From JBBARC01 sp040400005 (GTDB lineage Bacteria; Pseudomonadota; Alphaproteobacteria; Acetobacterales; Acetobacteraceae), in the NCBI GenBank assembly GCA_040400005.1, contig JBBARC010000061.1:1-18169 (forward strand): a DNA stretch of 18,169 bases, in the 5' to 3' direction. Shown piece after piece: positions 1-6,126 of the stretch (its first letter is position 1; every line of letters begins with the position of its first letter). The notes below the pieces were generated by a model. It ran no database searches. It was not told where the DNA came from and worked only from the letters and a program-made list of their open reading frames with translations. The position numbers and the translations under genes were made by a program.

Positions 1-119
1 CGGGCGGCGGCGGCGCGGGCCAGGCCCATGGCGAGGTCAGCCAGCTCCGCGCACAGGCGCAGGTGGCGCTGCGTGCGATCGCTGGCGTTTGGCGGTTGGC
101 TGGTCGCGGTTGTGGTCAG
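1..119 (-). CDS. Possible partial coding region, start codon unclear
   Basis: On the minus strand one frame stays open from the window edge and reads like real protein: a Thr/Ser/Pro-rich opening, then an amphipathic stretch containing RTQRHLRLCAELADLAMGLA and an Ala/Arg-rich run that leaves the window. The composition and the ELADLAMGLA pattern resemble small helical proteins of Rhodospirillales, but I do not recognise the family. No ATG, GTG or TTG lies in this frame before the upstream stop; the first possible start is a CTG at 119, and the first ATG is internal at 30. A nearby ATG (about 155) is in another frame and stops after nine codons, so a frameshift, an unusual start or a broken gene are all possible. 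A TATAAT hexamer lies upstream on the same strand. Confidence 0.3.
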   Translation of the reverse strand, partial: MTTTATSQPPNASDRTQRHLRLCAELADLAMGLARAAAA

Positions 120-371
120 GATTTCGGGCCTTTGATAGTTATCATTAGTAACTCTATCGTAATACGCTATTATAAGGCAAGTATTTTTTGATGAAATATG
201 AAATTATAAGTTAACTTTGATAACGAATACGGGTCGTGAGCGCAGGCGGGCGGGTTCGGCTTGCCGTCGTTTGCGGGGGCAAATTTCGGCAGATCAGCGC
301 CCATTTGCGCCGTTGCCAGCCCCGCTGGGTAACCCGAAACCGGCCATTCCCGCGGGTTGGGAGATTCCGAA
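120..371. other. Non-coding stretch with minus-strand -10 box and Fur-like site
   Basis: Positions 125-225 are strikingly A+T rich compared with the surroundings. On the minus strand a perfect TATAAT lies at 174-169, with only a poor -35 (ATTTCA) 17 bases upstream. Just downstream of it the minus strand reads TAATGATAA (147-139), the core of a Fur-box-like sequence; I count 12 of 19 matches to the classical Fur consensus. This would fit an iron-regulated promoter driving the gene at the left edge. From about 230 to 371 the DNA is G+C rich and I see no convincing gene on either strand. Confidence 0.3.
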
Positions 372-446
372 ATGCACGACTCTTGGAAAGTTTTCTGCCG
401 CCCGGAAAATCGCGACAAAACAGTTTGGACGCTCCATATCCACGCT

Positions 447-581
447 ATGAGTAACGCGTTATCGCCACCGCCGGAATATGATCTGGCCGCCGCCGAATTG
501 GCCGCCCTGACGGCTGCGGTCGAGAAATCCCGTGCAAACGAGAGCGGCGTCCCTCGTGAGGAAATGAGGGAATGGTGTTGA
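447..581 (+). pseudogene. Truncated small antitoxin-like ORF
   Basis: An ORF of 44 residues starts MSNALSPPPEYDLAAAELAA, continues as a charged helix and ends GVPREEMREWC. The V-P-x-E-E-M-x-x-W ending resembles the C-terminal part of small helical antitoxin-type proteins of alphaproteobacteria, in which the chain normally continues past the Trp. Here the codons TGT TGA that end the frame are the first six bases of the inserted element beginning at 576, so the natural C-terminus has been cut off and replaced by Cys-stop. An in-frame ATG at 372 would add 25 residues, but the part before 447 looks less protein-like. No toxin gene is visible beside it. The antitoxin label is tentative; the truncation by the element is directly visible. 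Confidence 0.35.
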
Positions 582-813
582 TTTGCGTTGATAATTGACC
601 CAAAAAGGCGGCAAATTTTCATTTGCCTTTNNNNNNNNNNNNNNNNNNNNNNNNNNNNNNNNNNNNNNNNNNNNNNNNNNNNNNNNNNNNNNNNNNNNNN
701 NNNNNNNNNNNNNNNNNNNNNNNNNNNNNNGTGCCAATACAAAGCGATACGCCCCGATGCAGTGGGGCATTCCTAGATGAAAACCACGGGTCAAATCTCA
801 GTCGAAATCAACA
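576..813 (+). mobile_element. Mini-element with IS21-like ends, copy 1 (contains the assembly gap)
   Basis: The left 55 bases (576-630) and right 83 bases (731-813) match the element at 1250-1411 at 136 of 138 positions. The ends form an imperfect inverted repeat of about 26 bp: the left end begins TGTTGATTTGCG and reaches TTGACCC, and the right end read on the other strand begins TGTTGATTTCGA and also reaches TTGACCC. TGT termini with nested TTGACCC-type internal repeats are typical of IS21-family ends, so this is probably a non-autonomous derivative of such an IS, or its two ends around an unassembled interior. Two hairpins are visible inside (GGCAAAT/ATTTGCC and GCCCC/GGGGC). The tetramer AATG occurs at 571-574 and again at 813-816, a weak hint of a target duplication. 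Confidence 0.65.
631..730. other. Assembly gap of exactly 100 N
   Basis: All 100 bases are N. A round 100 is a conventional placeholder for unknown length. The gap sits inside the first copy of a repeated element; in the second copy the corresponding interval (1305-1328) is only 24 bases. The true gap may therefore be 24 bases, or a longer unassembled IS interior. No feature should be read across it. Confidence 0.97.
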
Positions 814-821
814 ATGCGGGG

Positions 822-1178
822 TTAGTTTTTCGCGGCGTGCGGCATCCGGGCAAACAGCTCGAGTATAACTCGATCAGCTGCTTCATCTATACGACTAAGC
901 GGCGTCTTGGCACATTCCTGATCCATTGCAGCCTTTATCCCTGACCCATCGACGTCTTTAAGAACATCCAGACCGCTTTCGGCTGCGTGGCCCACCATAT
1001 AGCCCAGCACCCACTGTTCAATCTCCGCAGTTTCGATCGCTATTTTCAGGTCTTTTGGTTGCGCACTGTGATCGGATGTCCAAGTGCCGCAGTTAAATGT
1101 GCCCGCACCGCGTATCGTCATCGCCGCTGCCGGCACTGTCAGCACCAACGCCACCAAAAACACCGCTGTCCGACCCAT
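822..1178 (-). CDS. Small secreted Rap1a/Tai-like protein
   Basis: The gene encodes 118 residues. The first 19 form a clear signal peptide (Met-Gly-Arg-Thr, a hydrophobic core of Ala/Val/Leu, then VPAAA), so the product is probably periplasmic. The mature part has two cysteines (C30, C89) that could form a disulfide and the pattern W-V-L-G-Y-M-V-G, then D-V-D-G-S-G-I-K-A, then C-x(4)-L-x-x-I-x-x-A-A. This pattern is shared by small secreted proteins annotated as Rap1a/Tai-family or HdeA-like; Rap1a proteins of Serratia are immunity proteins to type VI effectors, but most relatives have no known role. A GGGAG ribosome-binding site lies about 8 bases before the ATG. The gene is alone between two direct copies of a 162-bp mini-element, so it may be mobile cargo. 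Immunity function is not shown: no effector gene is visible. Confidence 0.7.
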   Translation of the reverse strand: MGRTAVFLVALVLTVPAAAMTIRGAGTFNCGTWTSDHSAQPKDLKIAIETAEIEQWVLGYMVGHAAESGLDVLKDVDGSGIKAAMDQECAKTPLSRIDEAADRVILELFARMPHAAKN

Positions 1179-1249
1179 CGCGCAGCTCCCACCAAAAGCC
1201 GCCGCAGGGTGCGTGGCAGGGGCAGGCTTACGCCCTACCGTAGCCTAGT

Positions 1250-1411
1250 TGTTGATTTGCGTTGATAATTGACCCAAAAAGGCGGCAAATTTTCATTTGC
1301 CTTTCACCCGTAGGTCCAAATCAAAAACGTGCCAATACAAAGCGATACGCCCCGATGCAGTGGGGCATTCCTAGATGAAAACCCCGGGTCAAATCTCAGT
1401 CGAAATTAACA
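1250..1411 (+). mobile_element. Mini-element with IS21-like ends, copy 2 (complete, 162 bp)
   Basis: This is a complete copy with no gap. Left end TGTTGATTTGCG through TTGACCC; right end on the opposite strand TGTTAATTTCGA through TTGACCC; I count 19 matches over 26 positions between the ends. It differs from copy 1 at only two of the 138 comparable positions and lies in the same orientation, so the two form a direct pair around the Rap1a-like gene. No transposase is encoded. The flanks (CTAGT on the left, CCGCC on the right) show no target duplication. It ends 90 bases before the TetR start and could affect that promoter. Confidence 0.7.
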
Positions 1412-1464
1412 CCGCCGCGATCCGCGCCCAAACCTCACAAAATCGCGGCTATAAGAAAATAATC

Positions 1465-1480
1465 TTGCCACTTTTGGCAA
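1465..1480. promoter_or_regulatory. Candidate TetR operator palindrome
   Basis: TTGCCA-CTTT-TGGCAA is a perfect inverted repeat (6-bp arms, 4-base centre) lying 21 bases upstream of the TetR-type start codon. A TATAAG hexamer just upstream (1450-1455) could serve as a -10 box. TetR proteins commonly repress their own gene through a palindrome placed like this; binding here is inference. Confidence 0.4.
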
Positions 1481-1501
1481 ATATCCCTAAAACCCCACCC
1501 C

Positions 1502-2248
1502 ATGATCCCACCCCGCCTCATCCGCGCCACCGTCCAAGCGCGCATCAACCCCAACCAAACCCGCACCGCGCGGGATCAGCAGCGGCGCGAGCAGATTCTG
1601 GATGCGGCCCTTGCCCTGCTCACCACGCACCCGCGCCACACAATTACACTTGCAACACTGGCGATGGGGATGATCGTGTCACCCGCCACCATTCGCCGGC
1701 ACTTTTTAGATATCGACAGTATTATTGCCAACATCCTGCAAAACCACTTACGCGCGATTATCAAAACCATCGGTGAAATCCCCGCCGATTGCGAGGACCT
1801 GCCGCGCAAACGCCGCAAAGCGTATTTGGCTGCCACCCGCAATTTTTGGGGAAATTTTACCGATACCCACGCACTGCTGCTGCGCGAAGCCCAGTGCCTG
1901 CCGGAAGATTTGGCCAGCGCCATCAGCCAAATGCGCGTCAGCATCGGCTACACTTTGGGCGGTGAGCGCGGCCATGATATGCTGCAAATGCTGGATACGG
2001 CCTGGCAAAATCACGCGCTGATTGAACCGATGTGCGCGGCGATTGAAACTACACAGCAGCAATCGCTGCCCGACGCACCCGATCCCCTGCTCGCCGAAAA
2101 CCCAGGCAGCACCGGCCAAACCAAGGCCGGGTTTCGCCCCACGGTGTATCTTACCGCCGCTGATTTGGGCATCAAACCGCGCGCGAAAACCGAAGCTGCC
2201 CCGCTCAAAACCTATCCGGCGGCACTGGCGCAAGCGCCACCTTGGTGA
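1502..2248 (+). CDS. TetR/AcrR-family transcriptional regulator
   Basis: The product has 248 residues. A typical TetR N-terminal DNA-binding domain is visible at roughly residues 25-75: helix 1 with RREQILDAALALL, then a short Thr-rich turn, and a helix-turn-helix with ATLAMGMIVSPATIRRHF, which matches the usual 'A..aGvs.gtiy.hF' pattern. The rest is a helical ligand/dimerisation domain that is not recognisable as to effector, and the last 45 residues are Pro/Ala-rich and probably unstructured. The domain order is ordinary, though the length is slightly above the usual 190-220. A palindrome stands just upstream of the start, consistent with autoregulation. The next gene on the same strand is a dioxygenase-family gene, a possible target, but a small inverted-repeat element lies between them. 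The ATG at 1502 has no strong ribosome-binding site. Confidence 0.8.
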   Translation: MIPPRLIRATVQARINPNQTRTARDQQRREQILDAALALLTTHPRHTITLATLAMGMIVSPATIRRHFLDIDSIIANILQNHLRAIIKTIGEIPADCEDLPRKRRKAYLAATRNFWGNFTDTHALLLREAQCLPEDLASAISQMRVSIGYTLGGERGHDMLQMLDTAWQNHALIEPMCAAIETTQQQSLPDAPDPLLAENPGSTGQTKAGFRPTVYLTAADLGIKPRAKTEAAPLKTYPAALAQAPPW

Positions 2249-2256
2249 CCCGCCAC

Positions 2257-2372
2257 GATGTAGGATTAAGTGAGCGTAAGCGTTACCCATCGCTTTTGCG
2301 GAAAAAACCCATCCCGCCGGGAGCATTGACCAGCATTGAGCGGTAACTCTGGCGCTCACTTAATCCCACCTC
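2257..2372. repeat. Short inverted-repeat element (MITE-like or large hairpin)
   Basis: Two arms of 32 bp, 2257-2288 and 2341-2372, are inverted copies of each other with 26 matches, including a perfect 14-bp core GGATTAAGTGAGCG / CGCTCACTTAATCC. About 52 bases separate them. The element starts 9 bases after the TetR stop and ends before the dioxygenase gene. Its size and imperfect terminal repeats fit a miniature inverted-repeat element; it could also fold as a large hairpin in the transcript. I cannot name the parent IS and see no clear target duplication. Confidence 0.5.
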
Positions 2373-2461
2373 ACTACCTTGCAAGCTCGGGTGAACCGGC
2401 GGCAAGCTGTTCCGAACGGGCGGGCAAGCCAGCAAAAATCCGCCGCGGGGATTGCGTTTTG

Positions 2462-3253
2462 ATGGACACCAAACACCACGTCGATGCTGTGCGCCGCGAT
2501 GGCTACACCATCGTGCACAACGCCATACACCCAGATCTCATCGATGATCTTTGTGCGGCCCTAGCCCGGCTAGAACACGACCGCGCAATAAAACCGGCGG
2601 CCAATAGTTTTGAAGGCCACCATACCGTGCGCATCTACAATTTATTGGCGCACGGCGCGTGTTTTGAAAAAATACCGGTGCATGAAGCGATTTTGCCCAT
2701 TGTTGAAGGCGTGCTCGATGCCGGGTGTTTGGTCTCTTCGCTGTCTTCTATCGCCATCGACCCCGGCGAAGTGGCGCAACCTATTCATGCCGATGACATG
2801 GTTATTCCGCTCGAAAAACCGCACCGGCCGATTATTTGCAACACCATGTGGGCGTTATCCGATTTTACCGCCGCCAACGGTGCCACCCGCATTGTGCCGG
2901 GCAGCCACACCAAACCCAACCCCGAGTACGGCGGCGCCTACGATACCATTGCCGCTGAAATGCAGCGCGGATCGGTGCTGATCTGGGATGGCGCGCTGTG
3001 GCATGGCGGTGGCGCCAATGTCAGCCGCACCAGGCGCACCGGGATTGCGATGAATTACTGTGCCGGTTTTATCCGCCAGCAGGAAAACCAGCAGCTGGGG
3101 ATTTCGCCCCAAACCGTGCGCGGCTTTGCGCCGCGGTTGCAGGAACTGGTGGGCTACGGGGTTTATCGCGGGCTGATCGGCCATATCGACAAAAAAGCCC
3201 CGGTGCAGATGCTGGGCGCCGGGCAAACATTTCAATCGATCTGGGATAGCTAG
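2462..3253 (+). CDS. Phytanoyl-CoA dioxygenase (PhyH) family protein
   Basis: The product has 263 residues and the marks of the Fe(II)/2-oxoglutarate-dependent PhyH family. The facial triad is visible: H109-A-D111 in the strand ending QPIHADDM, and the distal H181 in ALWHGGGAN; the RRTG at 191-194 supplies the arginine expected for 2-oxoglutarate binding. The TRIVPGSH segment (142-149) is the family's usual turn before the core beta strand. Substrate cannot be told; bacterial members hydroxylate varied small molecules and lipids. The frame is open further upstream to 2336, but that extension lies in the inverted-repeat element and is not protein-like, so the ATG at 2462 followed by DTKHHVDAVRRDGYTIV is preferred. 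The TetR-type gene upstream may control it. Confidence 0.8.
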   Translation: MDTKHHVDAVRRDGYTIVHNAIHPDLIDDLCAALARLEHDRAIKPAANSFEGHHTVRIYNLLAHGACFEKIPVHEAILPIVEGVLDAGCLVSSLSSIAIDPGEVAQPIHADDMVIPLEKPHRPIICNTMWALSDFTAANGATRIVPGSHTKPNPEYGGAYDTIAAEMQRGSVLIWDGALWHGGGANVSRTRRTGIAMNYCAGFIRQQENQQLGISPQTVRGFAPRLQELVGYGVYRGLIGHIDKKAPVQMLGAGQTFQSIWDS

Positions 3254-3371
3254 AAGCCCACCCTAACCCAAACGCCACCCTGGCCAGCGTTGTGGGATTT
3301 TGCGCAACCCGCCATCTAGCCTAAAAGCATCCCGGCGCCAGCTTTTTTGGGCGTATTATAGCGGAGGCCAA

Positions 3372-5381
3372 ATGGCGTCGAGCATCATTGCAGCCAACCG
3401 TCTGGCCGACGGGGTTGCGGTTTGGTACGGCCAAGATGGCGCCTGGGTGGAGCAAATCCAGCACGCCAAGGTATTGACCGACCACGATATTGCGGCAGGG
3501 TTGGCGGATGCCGGGCTGGCCCAGGCAGCCCACGTAGTGACCGATTTGCACGAGGCGCCGGTGCAGGTAGGCGCCGATGGTGCGGTGCAGCCCGATGAAC
3601 CGCGCGAACGCATTCGCGGCACCGGGCCGAGCATTCGGCGCGATTTGGCCGGCACTGCGCGGCCAATCCCCGGTGGGGTGTTGCCGCCGCTGCCCTCGGC
3701 CGCATCGACCTCGCCATTTGCCGGTATTTACCGGTACGACGATTACGATCGCCAGTTTTTGCGCGATCGGGCGGCGTTGTTCGGCGAACAAGTGGCACGG
3801 CGCCGGGCGGGGGATTTATCGGAAGATGAGTTTAAGCCGCTGCGGTTGATGAACGGGCTTTATCTGCAGTTGCACGGTTATATGCTGCGTGTGGCTATTC
3901 CCTATGGCGTGCTAAGCGCCACCCAAATGCGCCAGTTGGCCTATGTGGCGCGGCATTACGATCGTGGCTATGGGCATTTCACCACGCGGCAAAACATCCA
4001 GTTTAACTGGCCGCGGTTGGACCAATCGGCCGAGATTTTGGGCGTGCTGGCGGAAGCCGATATTCACGCCATCCAAACCAGCGGCAATTGCGTGCGTAAT
4101 GTCACCACCGATCAATTCGCCGGGGCTGCTGCCGATGAAATTATCGATCCGCGGGTGTATGGTGAAGTGTTGCGGCAGTGGTCGACCAACCACCCGGAAT
4201 TTACCTTTTTGCCGCGTAAATTCAAAATCGCCATCACCGGGTCGGTGCATGATCGGGCCGCCGTGCGGGTGCACGATATTGGGCTGATGGCGCTGCGTAA
4301 TGCGGCGGGCGAGGTGGGGTTTGTGGTGCATGCCGGCGGTGGCCTGGGCCGCACCCCGGTGATTGGCACCAAGCTGCGCGATTTTCTGCCGGTGGCCGAT
4401 TTGCTGCGCTACGTCGAATCCATTTTGCGCGTCTATAATGCGTTGGGCAGGCGCGATAATATTTACAAAGCGCGCATCAAAATTTTGCTGCGTGAAATGA
4501 AGGCGGAAAATTTCATCCGCATGGTGGAAGATGAATTTGCCAGCCTGCCGGCCGATCATTGCGTGCTCAGCGATGATATTGTCGCAGCCGTTCAGGCGCG
4601 GTTTGCGCCGCAACCGTTCGCGGCATTGCCGGATAAATCTGGCATTTTTGATGCGGCGCGGGCAGCCGATGCGGCGTTTGCGGCCTGGGTTGGCACCAAC
4701 ACCCATGCGCATCGCGAGGCTGGCTATATTTGCGCGGTGATCTCGCTGAAACCGCCGGGTGGTATTCCCGGTGATGCCAGCGCTGACGAAATGGATTTGG
4801 CGGCGGATTTGGCCGATCGCTATTCGTTTGGCGAATTGCGGGTGGCGCACGAGCAAAATTTGGTTTTGCCGCATGTGCGTAAGGACGATTTGCCTGCATT
4901 GTGGCAGGCGCTGGTGGCGGCCGGGCTGGCGGTGGGCAATATTGGTTTGGTAACCGATATTATCTGCTGCCCCGGCATGGATTATTGCAGTCTGGCCACT
5001 GCCCGCGCCATACCGGTGGCGCAGCGCATTGCGGAAAATTTCGCATCGCCGGCGCGCCAGGCGGAGATCGGGCCGCTGACGTTAAATATCTCCGGTTGCA
5101 TCAATGCTTGCGGGCATCACCATGTTGGCCATATCGGGCTGTTGGGGGTGGATCGTAACGGTGAAGAAGTTTATCAGATAACATTGGGCGGGGCGGCCGA
5201 CGAACAGGCCGCCATCGGCGGGATTATTGGGCCGGCGGTGTCCCGCGAAAACGTGGTCGATGCGGTGGATAAAATAGTTTCCGCCTACGTTGCCCACCGC
5301 ACCGAAGGCGAGCGGTTTATCGATACGTACCGGCGCCTGGGTGCGGCCCCGTTCAAGGAGGCGGTTTATGCCAGTCATTGA
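3372..5381 (+). CDS. cysI: Siroheme nitrite/sulfite reductase with fused N-terminal DUF2849
   Basis: The product has 669 residues. Residues 1-90 match DUF2849, which in most alphaproteobacteria is a separate small protein encoded just before this reductase: ANRLADGVAVW near the start and RERIRGTGPSI at the end. A Pro/Ser-rich linker (91-115) leads into the reductase, whose normal N-terminus is recognisable at GIYRYDDYDRQFL (118-130). The hemoprotein shows HFTTRQNIQFNW and the [4Fe-4S]-siroheme ligands C533-x5-C539 and C576-x3-C580, followed by the HHHVGHIG segment. It should reduce sulfite to sulfide in cytoplasmic sulfur assimilation; a role on nitrite is less likely given the DUF934 gene next to it. 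GGAGG at 3363-3367 supports the ATG at 3372 over a TTG at 3300. The stop overlaps the next gene. Confidence 0.9.
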   Translation: MASSIIAANRLADGVAVWYGQDGAWVEQIQHAKVLTDHDIAAGLADAGLAQAAHVVTDLHEAPVQVGADGAVQPDEPRERIRGTGPSIRRDLAGTARPIPGGVLPPLPSAASTSPFAGIYRYDDYDRQFLRDRAALFGEQVARRRAGDLSEDEFKPLRLMNGLYLQLHGYMLRVAIPYGVLSATQMRQLAYVARHYDRGYGHFTTRQNIQFNWPRLDQSAEILGVLAEADIHAIQTSGNCVRNVTTDQFAGAAADEIIDPRVYGEVLRQWSTNHPEFTFLPRKFKIAITGSVHDRAAVRVHDIGLMALRNAAGEVGFVVHAGGGLGRTPVIGTKLRDFLPVADLLRYVESILRVYNALGRRDNIYKARIKILLREMKAENFIRMVEDEFASLPADHCVLSDDIVAAVQARFAPQPFAALPDKSGIFDAARAADAAFAAWVGTNTHAHREAGYICAVISLKPPGGIPGDASADEMDLAADLADRYSFGELRVAHEQNLVLPHVRKDDLPALWQALVAAGLAVGNIGLVTDIICCPGMDYCSLATARAIPVAQRIAENFASPARQAEIGPLTLNISGCINACGHHHVGHIGLLGVDRNGEEVYQITLGGAADEQAAIGGIIGPAVSRENVVDAVDKIVSAYVAHRTEGERFIDTYRRLGAAPFKEAVYASH

Positions 5382-5832
5382 TCACAGCAGGCAAATTATC
5401 GAAAACAACTGGCAGTTTGCCGATGACCAAACCGCTTCCGTGCCGCACGTGATCTGGCCGCTGGAAAGGTTGCTGGCAGCCGGCAGCGATTGCGTGCCGG
5501 CGCGGCGCGGGGTGGTGGTCGGGCCGGCGGTGGATGTGGCAAGCCTGGCGCCAATTTTGGGCAAAATCGACTTAGTTGCTGTTGAATTCCCCAAATTTTC
5601 CGATGGGCGCGGTTTTACTATTGCGCGGAATTTGCGCGAGAAATATGGGTTTGCGGGGGATGTGCGGGCCTGCGGGCATGTTATCCCCGATCAGTTTGCA
5701 GCCTTGATGGCGTGCGGGTTTTCCTCGGTGCACACGCCGGCCCAGCATCCGCCGGCGCAGTGGCAGGCCGCCGTTGCGGGGAATGATGCGGCGGTGCATG
5801 TGCAGTTGCTGAGCCGGATGATCAGTAGGTAG
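5368..5832 (+). CDS. DUF934 family protein of the sulfite reductase operon
   Basis: The product has 154 residues. The central block EFPKFSDGRGFTIARNLREK, then Y-G-F-A-G-D-V-R-A-C-G and a P-D-Q-F-A-A-L-M-A-C-G-F segment, is the signature of DUF934, a cytoplasmic family almost always encoded directly after the siroheme sulfite reductase in alpha- and betaproteobacteria. Its biochemical job is not settled; the conserved linkage suggests an accessory or electron-transfer role in sulfite reduction. The ATG at 5368 overlaps the reductase end by 14 bases and has a strong AAGGAGG at 5355-5361, so the two are translationally coupled. An earlier in-frame start at 5290 would overlap the reductase much more and lacks support. 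Confidence 0.85.
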   Translation: MPVIDHSRQIIENNWQFADDQTASVPHVIWPLERLLAAGSDCVPARRGVVVGPAVDVASLAPILGKIDLVAVEFPKFSDGRGFTIARNLREKYGFAGDVRACGHVIPDQFAALMACGFSSVHTPAQHPPAQWQAAVAGNDAAVHVQLLSRMISR

Positions 5833-6126
5833 ATTTTGTGAACGCAGCATTGTTTTGGTAGTCATTGGCTCATAGCTTGCTTGGTAGAATGAGCTTGGCA
5901 TGTGAACGCTAGCGGGAATGTAAGGTGGCGATATTGATCTTACGATTGGCAATGACTCCTTTTGGTATAGGCGAGTGATATTGGTATCTTTGGCCAAAAC
6001 CAAGAATGGCTTAATTATTTTGAGAAAAAGAGCTTTTTGATCGAAAGCCAACAGATGCATTAGATTGTCTTGCAAAACGAGACGCATCGCGATTAAGTGC
6101 CTCTGGGACTATTGGGGGAATCAGTC
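5833..6126. other. A+T-rich intergenic region before ycjX
   Basis: No convincing gene on either strand. Base composition shifts abruptly here from G+C-rich to A+T-rich, marking the start of the ycjX-ycjF block. Small inverted repeats are visible: TTGGT/ACCAA at 5981-6003 and AAAAAG/CTTTTT at 6025-6038, the latter a possible weak terminator for the sulfite operon. A weak promoter-like pair TTGATC and TTAGAT (spacing 17) lies near 6037-6065. I find no good heat-shock sigma-32 promoter, although ycjX is heat-inducible in E. coli. Confidence 0.3.

Noticed and set aside
170..794. ORFs that run through the N gap
   Set aside because: They depend on unknown bases and on an arbitrary gap length, so no protein can be inferred.
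1240..1420. Target-site duplication around copy 2 of the mini-element
   Set aside because: Left flank CTAGT and right flank CCGCC do not match; none can be claimed.
2336..2461. Upstream extension of the dioxygenase gene
   Set aside because: The extension overlaps the inverted-repeat element and does not resemble PhyH proteins; the ATG at 2462 gives the expected N-terminus.
3326..3351. AAAAGC...GCTTTTTT as an intrinsic terminator of the dioxygenase gene
   Set aside because: The stem is only six pairs and A+T rich with a 12-base loop; too weak to claim.
3300..3371. TTG start for the sulfite reductase
   Set aside because: The ATG at 3372 has a GGAGG at proper spacing and begins DUF2849 where homologues begin.
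3912..4874. Long minus-strand ORF of 320 residues opposite the sulfite reductase
   Set aside because: It is a shadow of a strongly recognisable gene in G+C-rich DNA; its translation is His/Arg/Gln-rich and lacks any domain pattern.
5572..6087. Minus-strand ORF across the DUF934 end and the intergenic region
   Set aside because: It is antisense to DUF934 and has no recognisable pattern or ribosome-binding site.
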